From Streptomyces sp. MP131-18 (GTDB lineage Bacteria; Actinomycetota; Actinomycetes; Streptomycetales; Streptomycetaceae): a DNA stretch of 64,000 bases. Below are positions 54,238 through 62,429 of this stretch, piece after piece. Position numbers and translations under genes: made by a program. A model generated the notes under the pieces. It was not told the DNA's origin, made no database searches, and saw only the letters and a list, made by a program, of their open reading frames with translations. Where the stretch lies: positions 6,630,951 through 6,694,950 of the forward strand of contig NZ_LZNS01000001.1 of the NCBI RefSeq assembly GCF_001984575.1, given 5' to 3'. Positions within the stretch are counted from its first letter, which is position 1. Each line of letters starts with the position of its first letter.

Positions 54238-55272
54238 GTGCCGGACACCACGCGACCGCCGGTCACCAGGCAGATCCCCATCGACCACCGCAGCGCCGTG
54301 CAGCTGGCCGTCGCCTCCGCCCGCCGGGTGGCCGAGGCGGCGGGGCTGCCCGGCGCCCTGCCGGAGAAGGCGGCCGTCGTCGCCGGCGAGCTGGCCACCA
54401 ACCTGCACAAGCACGCCACCGGCGGCGTGCTCTACCTCCAGCCCCTGCCCCTCGGCCGCGGCGTGGAGATCGTGGCCGCCGACGGCGGTCCCGGTATCCG
54501 CAGCGTGGACGCCGCACTCACCGACGGGTTCACCACCAGGGGCACCCTGGGCGCCGGGCTCGGCGCGGTCCGCCGCATCGCCGGTGAACTGGCCATCCGC
54601 ACCGACGGGTCCGGCACGCTGGTCTGCGCCAGGCTCGTCGTTCCCGGCGAGAGCGGCGAGAGCGGCGAGAGCGGCGAGAGCGTCGGCAAGATCGGCACCG
54701 TCTGCCTCCCGGCCGACGGCCAGAGCTCCACGGGCGAGGCCGCGGCGTGCGGCGACGCCGCCGCCGTCGTCGAGACCCCGGCCGGCCGCACCGCCCTCCT
54801 CGTCGACGCCCTCGGCCACGGCCCGGTCGCCGACGAGGCCGCCGAACGGGCCATGGCCGCCTTCCGGCAGGCCCCCGACGCCCCGCCGGCCGAGCTGATC
54901 ACCACCCTGCACCGCGCGCTCGGCCGCACCCGCGGCGCCGCCGTCGCGCTGCTGCGCCTGGCGGGCGACCACATGGAGTTCTGCGCCACCGGGAACGTCC
55001 GGCTGGTGCTGACCGGTCCCGACCGGGCCCGCAGCGGCCCGCAGGGTCCGCCCGGGATCGTCGGCTACAACCTGCCGCGGCCCGTGGTGCACCGCCTTCC
55101 GGTGACGGCGGCCACGACCTGGCTGCTGCACACGGACGGCATCGACGCCTCCTGGAGCCGCGGCTCCGCCCCATTCCTGTTCCGACTGCCCCCGTCCCTC
55201 CTGGCCCCCGCCCTCGCCCACCGCCACCGGCACCTCAGGGACGATGCGGCGGTCATAGCCCTTGCCCCCTGA
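54238..55272 (+). CDS. HATPase-PP2C fusion (RsbT-like plus RsbX-like)
   Basis: 344 residues. Residues 1-145 are a second GHKL ATPase (GELATNLHKHATGGVLYLQP, AADGGPGIRSVDAALTDGFT, GLGAVRRIAGEL); after a GESGES linker comes a PP2C/RsbX-like phosphatase (TVCLPADGQSSTGEAAACGD, LLVDALGHGPVADEAAERAM, ATTWLLHTDGIDASW, DDAAVIAL). In Bacillus RsbX is a stand-alone phosphatase that resets RsbR and RsbS. Here a kinase-like and phosphatase domain are joined. GTG 54238 starts six bases past the rsbT stop. Confidence 0.9.
   Translation: MPDTTRPPVTRQIPIDHRSAVQLAVASARRVAEAAGLPGALPEKAAVVAGELATNLHKHATGGVLYLQPLPLGRGVEIVAADGGPGIRSVDAALTDGFTTRGTLGAGLGAVRRIAGELAIRTDGSGTLVCARLVVPGESGESGESGESVGKIGTVCLPADGQSSTGEAAACGDAAAVVETPAGRTALLVDALGHGPVADEAAERAMAAFRQAPDAPPAELITTLHRALGRTRGAAVALLRLAGDHMEFCATGNVRLVLTGPDRARSGPQGPPGIVGYNLPRPVVHRLPVTAATTWLLHTDGIDASWSRGSAPFLFRLPPSLLAPALAHRHRHLRDDAAVIALAP
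54646..54681 (+). repeat. Four perfect 9-bp repeats encoding Gly-Glu-Ser
   Basis: GGCGAGAGC is repeated four times in frame and makes the linker between the ATPase and phosphatase domains. Copy number could vary by slippage in steps of three residues without a frameshift. Confidence 0.9.
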
Positions 55273-55276
55273 TGCC

Positions 55277-56602
55277 ATGACGACGAAAGAAAGCCGCCGC
55301 TTCACCACCGCGGCAGACCTGCTCAGCGCCGTACGCCTGCTGGCCCGCGCCCACCGCCTGCCCGTCGACCTGCGGGCCCGTCTCGTGGTCTCCGTGACGG
55401 CCGTGGCCGAGGCCGAGTTCGCCGCCGGCCGGCCCATCGGCCTGGACACCACCGTGCGCCGCGAGCCGCGCGGGCGCCCCGGCGTGCTCACCGTCGCCTG
55501 CCACGCGCTGCCGGGCGGCACCCTGCCGCCCTTCGCGGAACTGCCGCTGTCCGCCGAGGTGTCCGCCGACGGCTCCGCCGTCTGGCAGCTGCCGCTGCCG
55601 GACGGGGACGGCCCCGCCGCGGACGCGCCCGCGGACTGCGACGCCGCGGCGGAGGGCGCGGCCAGGGAGGAGGAGCTGCGCTACGCCATGGCCAGGGCCG
55701 AGGCGCTCGCCGTGGACCACCGCCGCCTGAAGGACGAGCTGGCCGAGACCAACAGCGGCGTCCTGGCCCTCTACGTGCAGCTGGAGGAGCGCGACGAGCG
55801 GCTGCGCCGCGCGCACGGCAAGACGCTCAGGGAGCTGGAGGACGCGCTGCGCCCGCCGCCCATCGACGTCGACGGCCTCGAACTGGCCGTCCACTACGCC
55901 CCGGCCGGCACCGACGCCCCGACCGGCGGCGACCTCTACGACTGGTTCCGGCTGCCGGACGGCTCCGTGCACATCACGGTCGTGGACGCGCTCGGCCACG
56001 GCGTCACCAGCACCCGCAGCGCGCTCAACGTCACGCACGCCGTGCGCACCCTCGCGCTGGAGGGGCACCGGCTCGACTCGATCATCGCCCGCACCGACGA
56101 GATCCTGCTGCCGTTCGACCGCGAGCTGATGGCCACCGTCCAGCTGGCCCGGCTGAGCCCGGCCACCGGCGAACTGCTCCTGGCCAACGGCAGCCACCCG
56201 CCGGCCCTGCTGATCGGCGCCGACGGCGGCCACCGCTACCTGGAGGTGAAGGGCCGCGGCATCGGCTTCCCCATGGCCGGCAGCGACGCGGTGCTGCGCA
56301 CCGCCCTCGCCCCCGGCGATCTGCTGGTGCTCTACACCGACGGCCTCACCGAGAGCCGCAAGGACCCGCTGGAGGGCGAGGCGCGGCTGATCCGCGCCGC
56401 GACCCGGCACGCCCGTATCCCGATCGGGGACGTGCCGTCCGCCATCGCGGGCGACATGCACACCGTGATCCTGCACCCGGACGACACCCTGGCCCTCGCG
56501 GTCCGCGCGCTGCCGCAGCCGGCCCCGGCGGCCCCGCCGGTCCGGGCCCGTCCGGTGCCGCCCGGGCGCCGCGCGCCCGGGCGGCAGGGCGTCGGCGGGT
56601 GA
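55277..56602 (+). CDS. rsbU: RsbU-like SpoIIE PP2C phosphatase
   Basis: 441 residues. N-terminal domain (TTKESRRFTTAADLLSAVRL, LRARLVVSVTAVAEAEFA) looks like a degenerate ATPase or RsbT-contact region; a coiled-coil (LKDELAETNSGVLALYVQLE) leads to PP2C motifs (GGDLYDWFRLPDGSVHITVV, DALGHGVTSTRSALNVTHAV, LLVLYTDGLTESR). It would dephosphorylate the anti-anti-sigma factor and free a stress sigma factor. ATG 55277 is four bases past the previous stop. The stem-loop at 56556-56586 lies inside its last codons. Confidence 0.92.
   Translation: MTTKESRRFTTAADLLSAVRLLARAHRLPVDLRARLVVSVTAVAEAEFAAGRPIGLDTTVRREPRGRPGVLTVACHALPGGTLPPFAELPLSAEVSADGSAVWQLPLPDGDGPAADAPADCDAAAEGAAREEELRYAMARAEALAVDHRRLKDELAETNSGVLALYVQLEERDERLRRAHGKTLRELEDALRPPPIDVDGLELAVHYAPAGTDAPTGGDLYDWFRLPDGSVHITVVDALGHGVTSTRSALNVTHAVRTLALEGHRLDSIIARTDEILLPFDRELMATVQLARLSPATGELLLANGSHPPALLIGADGGHRYLEVKGRGIGFPMAGSDAVLRTALAPGDLLVLYTDGLTESRKDPLEGEARLIRAATRHARIPIGDVPSAIAGDMHTVILHPDDTLALAVRALPQPAPAAPPVRARPVPPGRRAPGRQGVGG
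56556..56586. terminator. Inverted repeat hairpin, copy 1
   Basis: TGCCGCCCGGGCG pairs with GCGCCCGGGCGGCA's complement arm over a three-base centre, a 31-nt near-perfect stem. It overlaps the coding end of the RsbU-like gene (encoding VPPGRRAPGRQ) and faces a convergent gene whose stop is at 56622. An identical copy occurs at 59057. Confidence 0.75.
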
Positions 56603-56621
56603 CGCCGGGCCCATGCGGTCC

Positions 56622-57986
56622 TCAACGGGCGGCCGGGATCGCGTGGTTGACGTGTAGCAGACCGTGCGGGTCGTATGCGGCCCTGAGTTCGGTGAGCCGT
56701 TCGTAGGCGGCGGGGGCGAACGCGGAGCGGATCTCCTCCTCGCCCAGCGGGCCGAAGGCGAAGTTGAGGGAGATCCCGAGGACGTCCCCGGCGAACGGCG
56801 AGAGGGCCTCGCGGTGCGTCGCGCGCACCACCTCGCCCTCGCCGGGGCCCACCGGGGACAGGATCGTCACCAGGTACGCGGCCTCCCGGTGGCCGACCGC
56901 GCCGGCGACCCGCGGGGCGCGGGCGAGGGCGCCGCCCAGGTGCCGCAGCCCCACCACGGCCATCACCGGCGCCGGTGGTCCGGCCGCCGCCTTCGTCAGG
57001 TGGGCCAGGGCTTCCGGGGCAAGGTCGCGCACCAGGACGTTCCGTGAACGGTAGGCGTGCGGCTGGTCGGGCTCGTCGAACACCGTGCCCGAGTCGGCGT
57101 AGGGGAGTTCGCGCAGCGTGTCGAGCAGGACGGGACCGATCGAGCGCAGCGGCTCGACCAGGCGGCTGCCCTCCTCCTGCGTGGTGAGGCAGGCGATCTG
57201 GATATGGGCCACCTGGCGCCCGCGCAGTGCCGCGGGCAGCTCCGGGACGTCCGGGTACGGCAGGGTCGTCACCGCCGAGGTCATCTCCTCGGGCACGTCG
57301 GCGGTCCAGCGGTGCCAGGCGTCCAGCACGTCGGGGGCCTCCCCGACGTCGAAGCACAGGCTGCCGCCGTAGAACCGCGCGGCCGGGACCAGGCCGATCT
57401 CCATGCCGGTGACCACGCCGAAGCTGCCGCCACCGCCGCGCAGCGCCCAGAACAGGTCGGGGTCGGAGTCCGCCGTGACCCGGCGGAGCCGCGCGTCGGC
57501 GGTGACCACGTCGAGGCGGTGCACGTGGTCGGCGGCGAAGCCGTACCGCCGGGCCAGCAGCCCCACGCCGCCGCCCAGCGTGTAGGGGACGGCGCCCACC
57601 CCGGGGAAGCTGCCCGACAGGGGCGCCAGGCCGTACGGCGCCGCCGCCTCGATCACCTGCCCCCAGGACGCGCCCGCCTCGACCCACGCGGTGCGGGCGA
57701 GCGGGTCCACCCGTACGCCGGACATGCGGCGCGTGCTGATCAGCACGCCCCCGGCGGGTGCCGCGCGGCCGTGCCCGCGGGACTGCACCGCCAGCGGCAT
57801 CCGGTGCCCGGCGGCGAACGCGACGGCGGCCCGCACGTCCTCGGCACCGTCCGCGGCCACGATCGCCGAGGGGCGGTGCGGGTCGAGGAGCTGGAATCCG
57901 GTCCGCTCCGCGTCGTAGCGGTCGGCGCCCGGCCGGTACACCGGTCCGCGCACGCGGGCGTCGAGCTGATGCGTGATGTCGTTCAT
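56622..57986 (-). CDS. FAD-linked oxidoreductase (BBE/PCMH family)
   Basis: 454 residues. FAD_binding_4 core: IVAADGAEDVRAAVAFAAGH, QSRGHGRAAPAGGVLISTRR, the flavin contact region GGGVGLLARRYGFAADHV and DPDLFWALRGGGGSFGVVTG, and a BBE-type C-terminus AAYERLTELRAAYDPHGLLH. In plant and actinomycete relatives a His of the RSGGH motif and a Cys bind FAD; here the motif is SRGHG, so mono-covalent or non-covalent binding. Oxidises sugars or aromatic natural products; substrate unknown. ATG 57986; the GTG at 57995 is an option. Divergent from a WYL regulator. Confidence 0.88.
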   Translation of the reverse strand: MNDITHQLDARVRGPVYRPGADRYDAERTGFQLLDPHRPSAIVAADGAEDVRAAVAFAAGHRMPLAVQSRGHGRAAPAGGVLISTRRMSGVRVDPLARTAWVEAGASWGQVIEAAAPYGLAPLSGSFPGVGAVPYTLGGGVGLLARRYGFAADHVHRLDVVTADARLRRVTADSDPDLFWALRGGGGSFGVVTGMEIGLVPAARFYGGSLCFDVGEAPDVLDAWHRWTADVPEEMTSAVTTLPYPDVPELPAALRGRQVAHIQIACLTTQEEGSRLVEPLRSIGPVLLDTLRELPYADSGTVFDEPDQPHAYRSRNVLVRDLAPEALAHLTKAAAGPPAPVMAVVGLRHLGGALARAPRVAGAVGHREAAYLVTILSPVGPGEGEVVRATHREALSPFAGDVLGISLNFAFGPLGEEEIRSAFAPAAYERLTELRAAYDPHGLLHVNHAIPAAR

Positions 57987-58006
57987 GCGGCTCACGCTAG
58001 GAGCCC

Positions 58007-58029
58007 TTGTGGACAGAACCTGTCCGCAA
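58007..58029. promoter_or_regulatory. 23-bp operator palindrome
   Basis: The core GGACAG-AAC-CTGTCC is perfectly symmetric and the arms extend to TTGTGGACAG/CTGTCCGCAA (9 of 10). It is the only strong symmetry between the divergent oxidoreductase and WYL-regulator starts, about 20 bp from each. Confidence 0.75.
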
Positions 58030-58049
58030 GGAATGGCAATCTGGCACGT

Positions 58050-59036
58050 GTGAGCGAGGAATCGGAATCAGCACGTCACGCCGTGCCGGGGCGGCTGCTG
58101 CGCCTGCTGTCCCTCCTCCAGAGCCGGCGCGCATGGGCGGGCGCCGAGCTGGCCGAGCGGCTCGGCGTCAGCGACCGCACGGTGCGCCGGGACATCGACC
58201 GGCTGCGCGCGCTCGACTACGCGGTGGAGAGCACGACCGGCACCGCCGGCGGCTACCGACTCGCCTCCGGCCGGAGCCTGCCGCCGCTGCCGCTGGACGA
58301 CGAAGAGGCGCTGGCGGTCGCGCTCGGGCTGATCACGGTGGCGGGCGGCGGCGTCGCCGGGGCGGAGGAGAGCTCGGTGCGGGCGCTGGCCAAACTGGAA
58401 CGCGTCCTGCCGGCCCGCCTGCGGCCCCGGCTGGCGGCCCTCGGCGGGGTGGCCGTCGCCGTCCCCGCGCGCGGCGCCCCGTGCGTCGACCCCATGGTGC
58501 TCGGCGTGCTCGCCGCGTGCTGCCGCGACCGCGAGGTGCTGGCGTTCGACTACCGCGGCCGTGCCGGTGCGGGCAGCGCGCGGCGCGTCGAGCCGCACCA
58601 CCTGGTCACCGTTCAGGGGCGGTGGTACCTGATCGCCTACGACCCCGGCCGGGAAGGGTGGCGCACCTTCCGTGCCGACCGGATCGCGGACCCGCTGCCC
58701 GCGCACCGCCGGTTCGAGCCGCGCGAGCTGCCCGCGTCCGGCCCGGCCGCCTACCTCACCCGGTCGTTCGCCGCCGCCACGTACCGTCACACCGCCCGGC
58801 TCCGGATCGCGCTGGGGGCCGACGCGGTGCGGTCCCGGCTGTTCGTGCACGTGCCGGGCGAGATCGAGCCGCTCGGGCCTGACGCGTGCGCCGTCCGGCT
58901 CAGCGCGGAGTCCGCCGAGCTGGTCACGCAGTACACCGCCGTGTTCGCGGCCCTCGGCGCCGCCGTGGAGCTGCTGGACGCCTCCGGGGAGGTCAGGTCC
59001 GGGCTCCGCGAGCTCAGGGAGCGGCTGCCCGGCTGA
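58050..59036 (+). CDS. WYL-domain (YafY/DeoR-type) transcriptional regulator
   Basis: 328 residues. Winged HTH: GRLLRLLSLLQSRRAWAGAE, LAERLGVSDRTVRRDIDRLR then GYRLASG; WYL core VQGRWYLIAYDPGREGWRTF and RADRIADPLPAHRRF. Regulators of this group often repress a neighbouring flavin or redox gene. GTG 58050 has no strong ribosome-binding site and may be leaderless. The operator between it and the oxidoreductase suggests control of both. Confidence 0.88.
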   Translation: MSEESESARHAVPGRLLRLLSLLQSRRAWAGAELAERLGVSDRTVRRDIDRLRALDYAVESTTGTAGGYRLASGRSLPPLPLDDEEALAVALGLITVAGGGVAGAEESSVRALAKLERVLPARLRPRLAALGGVAVAVPARGAPCVDPMVLGVLAACCRDREVLAFDYRGRAGAGSARRVEPHHLVTVQGRWYLIAYDPGREGWRTFRADRIADPLPAHRRFEPRELPASGPAAYLTRSFAAATYRHTARLRIALGADAVRSRLFVHVPGEIEPLGPDACAVRLSAESAELVTQYTAVFAALGAAVELLDASGEVRSGLRELRERLPG

Positions 59037-59056
59037 CCGCGGCTCCCCGCGCCGGG

Positions 59057-59087
59057 TGCCGCCCGGGCGCCGCGCGCCCGGGCGGCA
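59057..59087. terminator. Inverted repeat hairpin, copy 2
   Basis: Identical over 31 nt to the hairpin at 56556-56586 and identical in the bases just around it (GG before, GG after). It sits between the WYL gene (stop 59036) and the convergent gene ending at 59093. Confidence 0.75.
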
Positions 59088-59092
59088 GGACC

Positions 59093-60229
59093 TCAGCGGG
59101 TGACGCGCTCGAACGGGGTCGGGGTGGCGCCGGTCCAGCGGTACAGGTGCGCCTCGCCCTCCTGCCCGCCGGGCACCGGGCCGCCCTCGGCCGCGTAGTA
59201 GTAGCCGTCGCCGAGCGCGGCCAGCCCGTAGTTGCCGTGGAAGTCCCAGCCGCGGATGCCGGTGGCCGGGTCGTGGAGGCCGCCGTCCACCAGGCTGAGC
59301 AGCCGGCCGTACTCCCGCTCGGGCTGCCCGGCGATCTCGCCGAACCGCGGGCGCGCCGAGCCGTCGACGATGAAGAACGAGTAGTTGGGGAACTGCGGCT
59401 TCACGCCGTCGTAGACGGCCATCAGCCAGTTCCCCGTGTGCTCGTCGTACTCCAGATTCTGCACGCCGTACGTCGTGTTGCCGGTGTACGCGAAGAACTT
59501 CCCGGCCGGGCGGCGCGGCCCGCTGCGGTGCGGGTCGCTCTGCGAGAGCGGGCGCTCGTACCTGTGCCAGGTGCGCACGTCGTACTCCAGGATGACCTGG
59601 TGGTCGTTGTCGGTCCTTTCCGTGTTCGAGTAGACCCCGTAGGCCACCATCAGCCGCTGCGGTCCGTGCTGCCGTCCGAAGGACGGGCCGAAGGAGACGC
59701 CGTCGATGCCGCTGCACCCGTACCGGTGGTCGGCGGTGTCGGCGGTGTCGCCGTCGAAGACGCCGTCGCCGTCCATGTCGGCGGTGAAGTCCTCGACCAC
59801 CTCGTCGAGGTGAACGGCCGTCATCACGCCGTCGGTCTCCGCGTTCATGCCGACCCGGTCGACGGCGTCGACGTCGAAGACGGCTATGTAGAACGCCTCC
59901 TCCGCCTTGTACTCAAGCGATCCGTAGACCCGGCCGTCCGCCGCGTTCAGGTCGATGTCGCCGAGGTGCCCGGTGAGCCCCTCGACGGTGCCGACGACGT
60001 TGCCCTCCAGATCGGTCTTCACCAGCATCTGGGTGAACGACCAATAAACGAAACCGCGTTCGCGGTCGACGGTGACGCCCTGCACGTGGCTGGTCGGCCA
60101 CGTCCCACCGTGGATGGTGGTGGGCAGCCCGCCCGGCCCGTCCTGCTGCGGGGCGGCGAGCGCCGGCGTCGCGAGGGCGACGGCGGCGACGGCCGCGGCT
60201 GCGGCGAAAGTCATCCTGGCCTTGCGCAC
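59093..60229 (-). CDS. Secreted protein, probable beta-propeller-like fold
   Basis: 378 residues from GTG 60229 (AGGGAGA upstream). Signal peptide VRKARMTFAAAAAVAAVALA, then regular strand-turn repeats with Trp, Tyr and Asp (HVQGVTVDRERGFVYWSFTQ, GHLGDIDLNAADGRVYGSLE, FTADMDGDGVFDGDTADTAD, NLEYDEHTGNWLMAVYDGVK, GLAALGDGYYYAAEGG). The DGDGVFDGD segment is a calcium loop. No enzyme family recognised. An earlier frame opening at 60259 is possible. Convergent with the WYL gene. Confidence 0.85.
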   Translation of the reverse strand: MRKARMTFAAAAAVAAVALATPALAAPQQDGPGGLPTTIHGGTWPTSHVQGVTVDRERGFVYWSFTQMLVKTDLEGNVVGTVEGLTGHLGDIDLNAADGRVYGSLEYKAEEAFYIAVFDVDAVDRVGMNAETDGVMTAVHLDEVVEDFTADMDGDGVFDGDTADTADHRYGCSGIDGVSFGPSFGRQHGPQRLMVAYGVYSNTERTDNDHQVILEYDVRTWHRYERPLSQSDPHRSGPRRPAGKFFAYTGNTTYGVQNLEYDEHTGNWLMAVYDGVKPQFPNYSFFIVDGSARPRFGEIAGQPEREYGRLLSLVDGGLHDPATGIRGWDFHGNYGLAALGDGYYYAAEGGPVPGGQEGEAHLYRWTGATPTPFERVTR

Positions 60230-60352
60230 GGTGTTCTCCCTGGTTCGGTGAACGGACAAGCATCGGGGACCCTAGAAAGCGCGAATGAGCTGCCCGCCCG
60301 CTGCGGACGTCGCGCGGACGACGTCCACATGAACAGCGGCTAGGGTGCGAAC

Positions 60353-61252
60353 ATGGTCGAGATTCCCGGAAACTTCATCCGCCTCACCGCGGATCGCGAG
60401 GGCGAGCGGGGTGAGGTCTGGCTCGCGGGGCTGCCCGCGCTGGCCGACGACCTGCTCGCGCGCTGGGACTGCGTGCCCGAAGGGCGGGTCACCCACGGGA
60501 AGGTCGGCCTCGTCGTGCCCGTGCGGCGGGCCGACGGGACCCCGGCCGTGCTGAAGATCTCCTTCACCCACCCGGGCAACGTGCACGAGCCCGACGCGTT
60601 CGCGGTGTGGCAGGGGCACGGCGCGGTGGAGCTGTACGCGCGCGACGACGCCTCGTTCGCCATGCTGCTGGAGCGCGCCGGGCCCGGCACGCTGGCCGAC
60701 GTGACCGACGCGGAGGAGGCGGTCGCCATCGGCGGGCGGGTGCTGCGCCGTCTGGCGGTGCCCGCACCGCCCGGGCTGCCGCGGCTCGCGGAGCGGGCGG
60801 GGGAGTGGGCGGAGGAGCTGCGCAAGAACGACGAGACGCTGGGCCGCCCGCTGCCGCGCCGCGTCACGGACGCGGCGCTGGCAACCGTGGCCGAGCTGTG
60901 CGGCGACCAGCCCGACACCCTCGTGCACGGCGACCTGCACCACGGCAACGTGCTGCGTGCGGAGCGCGAGCCGTGGCTCGCCATCGACCCCAAGGGCTAC
61001 GCGGGTGACCCCGCGTACGAGGCGTTCACCCTGGTGCGCCGCAGTCTGCTCGACGTCATCGGCGCCGACGACCTGAGGACCCCGGTGCTGCGCCGCATCG
61101 ACATCTTCGCCGACGCCGCGGGCGTCGACCGCGAACGGGCCAGGCGCTGGACCCAGTTGCGCACCGTGCAGTCGGCCCACTGGGGCCGGCTGCACGGTGA
61201 ACAGGCGTGGCTCGTGCATCTCACGGAGCGGCTGGCGGAGCTGCTCACCTGA
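60353..61252 (+). CDS. Aminoglycoside/hydroxyurea phosphotransferase-like kinase
   Basis: 299 residues. LVVPVRRADGTPAVLKISFT contains the ATP-contact Lys; TLVHGDLHHGNVLRAEREPW is the catalytic HGDxHxxN loop and LAIDPKGYAGDPAYEAF the Mg-binding block. The D-P-K-G followed by G-D-P-A-Y-E signature is that of APH_6_hur (streptomycin 6-kinase and hydroxyurea kinase type). Substrate not assignable from sequence; many chromosomal copies do not confer resistance. ATG 60353 sits behind CTAGGGTGCGAAC. Confidence 0.9.
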   Translation: MVEIPGNFIRLTADREGERGEVWLAGLPALADDLLARWDCVPEGRVTHGKVGLVVPVRRADGTPAVLKISFTHPGNVHEPDAFAVWQGHGAVELYARDDASFAMLLERAGPGTLADVTDAEEAVAIGGRVLRRLAVPAPPGLPRLAERAGEWAEELRKNDETLGRPLPRRVTDAALATVAELCGDQPDTLVHGDLHHGNVLRAEREPWLAIDPKGYAGDPAYEAFTLVRRSLLDVIGADDLRTPVLRRIDIFADAAGVDRERARRWTQLRTVQSAHWGRLHGEQAWLVHLTERLAELLT

Positions 61253-61394
61253 TCCGGGCGTCGTCGGCGACTCGTCGCAGCAGGGCAGCTCGCCCGGGAC
61301 GTCGGCGGGCTCGATCGGCGTTCCGGCGGCGTGGGCCGGAGTGGCCGCGAGCAGGAGCGGCGGGGCGAGCGCGGTGGCCGCGGGACCGGTGCGT

Positions 61395-62429
61395 TCAGGC
61401 CGATTCGCGTCTGATCAGCTCGGTGGGGAGGATGACGGCCGAGCTGTCCTCGCCGCCGATCTGCGACAGCAGGACGCGCACCATCTCGGCGCTGATGCGG
61501 TCCCAGGGCTGCCGGATCGTGGTCAGCGCGGGCCGGGACCCGACCGCCGCGGTGGAGTCGTCGAAGCCCCCGACGGCCACGTCGGCGGGAACGCGGCGCC
61601 CGGCGCGTTCGAGCACGGCCAGCGCGCCCTGCGCCATCAGGTCCGAGGCGACGAACAGCGCGTCCAGGTCCGGGCGGCGCGTCAGCAGGGCCGACGCGGC
61701 CGCGGCGCCGCCGTCGCGGCTGTAGTCCCCGGCCTCGACGAGGCTGTCGTCGGCCGGCAGCCCGGCGTCCGCGAGCACCTCGCGGTAGCCCGCGAGCCGC
61801 TCCACGCCGCCCGGGGTGTCCAGCGGCCCGGTGACCGTGCCGATCCTGCGGCGGCCGGCGGCCAGCAGGTGGCGCACCATCTGCCTGGCACCGTCGCGGT
61901 CGTCGGCCGCGACGTGCGCGAGCCGCGTGCTGTGCCCCATCGGCTGGCCGCACATGACCACGGGTATCCCGGCGTGCACCAGCGCCTCGGCCACCGGGTC
62001 GCCGGTGTGGCTGGAGACGAGCAGCACGCCGTCCACGTGGCCGGCGGAGATGTACCGCGTGATGCGGCGCTGCTCCTCGCGGGTGCCGGCGATCATCAGC
62101 AGCAGGGGGATGTCGTGCGTGGCGAGGGCCTGGGTGCAGCCGCGCAGCAGCACGTTGAAGTTGGGGTCCTCGAAGAACTTCTCCTGCGGCTCGGTCAGCA
62201 GGAACGCCGCGGACCCGGACCGTCCGGTGATCAGGCTGCGCGCATGCCGGTTGACCACGTAGCCGGTCCTGCGGATGGCGGCGTTCACGGCCTCGGCTGC
62301 GGCGGGGCTGACGTAGTGCCCCCCGTTGAGGACACGGGAGACGGTGCCGCGGGAGACGCCTGCCTCCCGCGCCACGTCGTGGATCGTCGGCCGTCGGCGC
62401 CGCGTCGCGTTGTTCGGGCTCACGCTCAC
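61395..62429 (-). CDS. LacI-family regulator, probably of the sugar ABC operon
   Basis: 344 residues. HTH PTIHDVAREAGVSRGTVSRV then LNGGHYVSPAAAEAV; the effector domain has GVLLVSSHTGDPVAEALVHA, RMVRHLLAAGRRRIGTVTGP, RRPDLDALFVASDLMAQGAL, and VGGFDDSTAAVGSRPALTTI. Start GTG 62429 overlaps the upstream permease stop by four bases, so it is the third or later gene of the operon and probably senses the transported sugar. Confidence 0.94.
   Translation of the reverse strand: MSVSPNNATRRRRPTIHDVAREAGVSRGTVSRVLNGGHYVSPAAAEAVNAAIRRTGYVVNRHARSLITGRSGSAAFLLTEPQEKFFEDPNFNVLLRGCTQALATHDIPLLLMIAGTREEQRRITRYISAGHVDGVLLVSSHTGDPVAEALVHAGIPVVMCGQPMGHSTRLAHVAADDRDGARQMVRHLLAAGRRRIGTVTGPLDTPGGVERLAGYREVLADAGLPADDSLVEAGDYSRDGGAAAASALLTRRPDLDALFVASDLMAQGALAVLERAGRRVPADVAVGGFDDSTAAVGSRPALTTIRQPWDRISAEMVRVLLSQIGGEDSSAVILPTELIRRESA

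Noticed and set aside
53771..55272. A fused or duplicated gene caused by assembly error in the two ATPase-bearing genes
   Set aside because: The two ATPase domains differ in sequence, and a stop plus a new GTG separate them cleanly.
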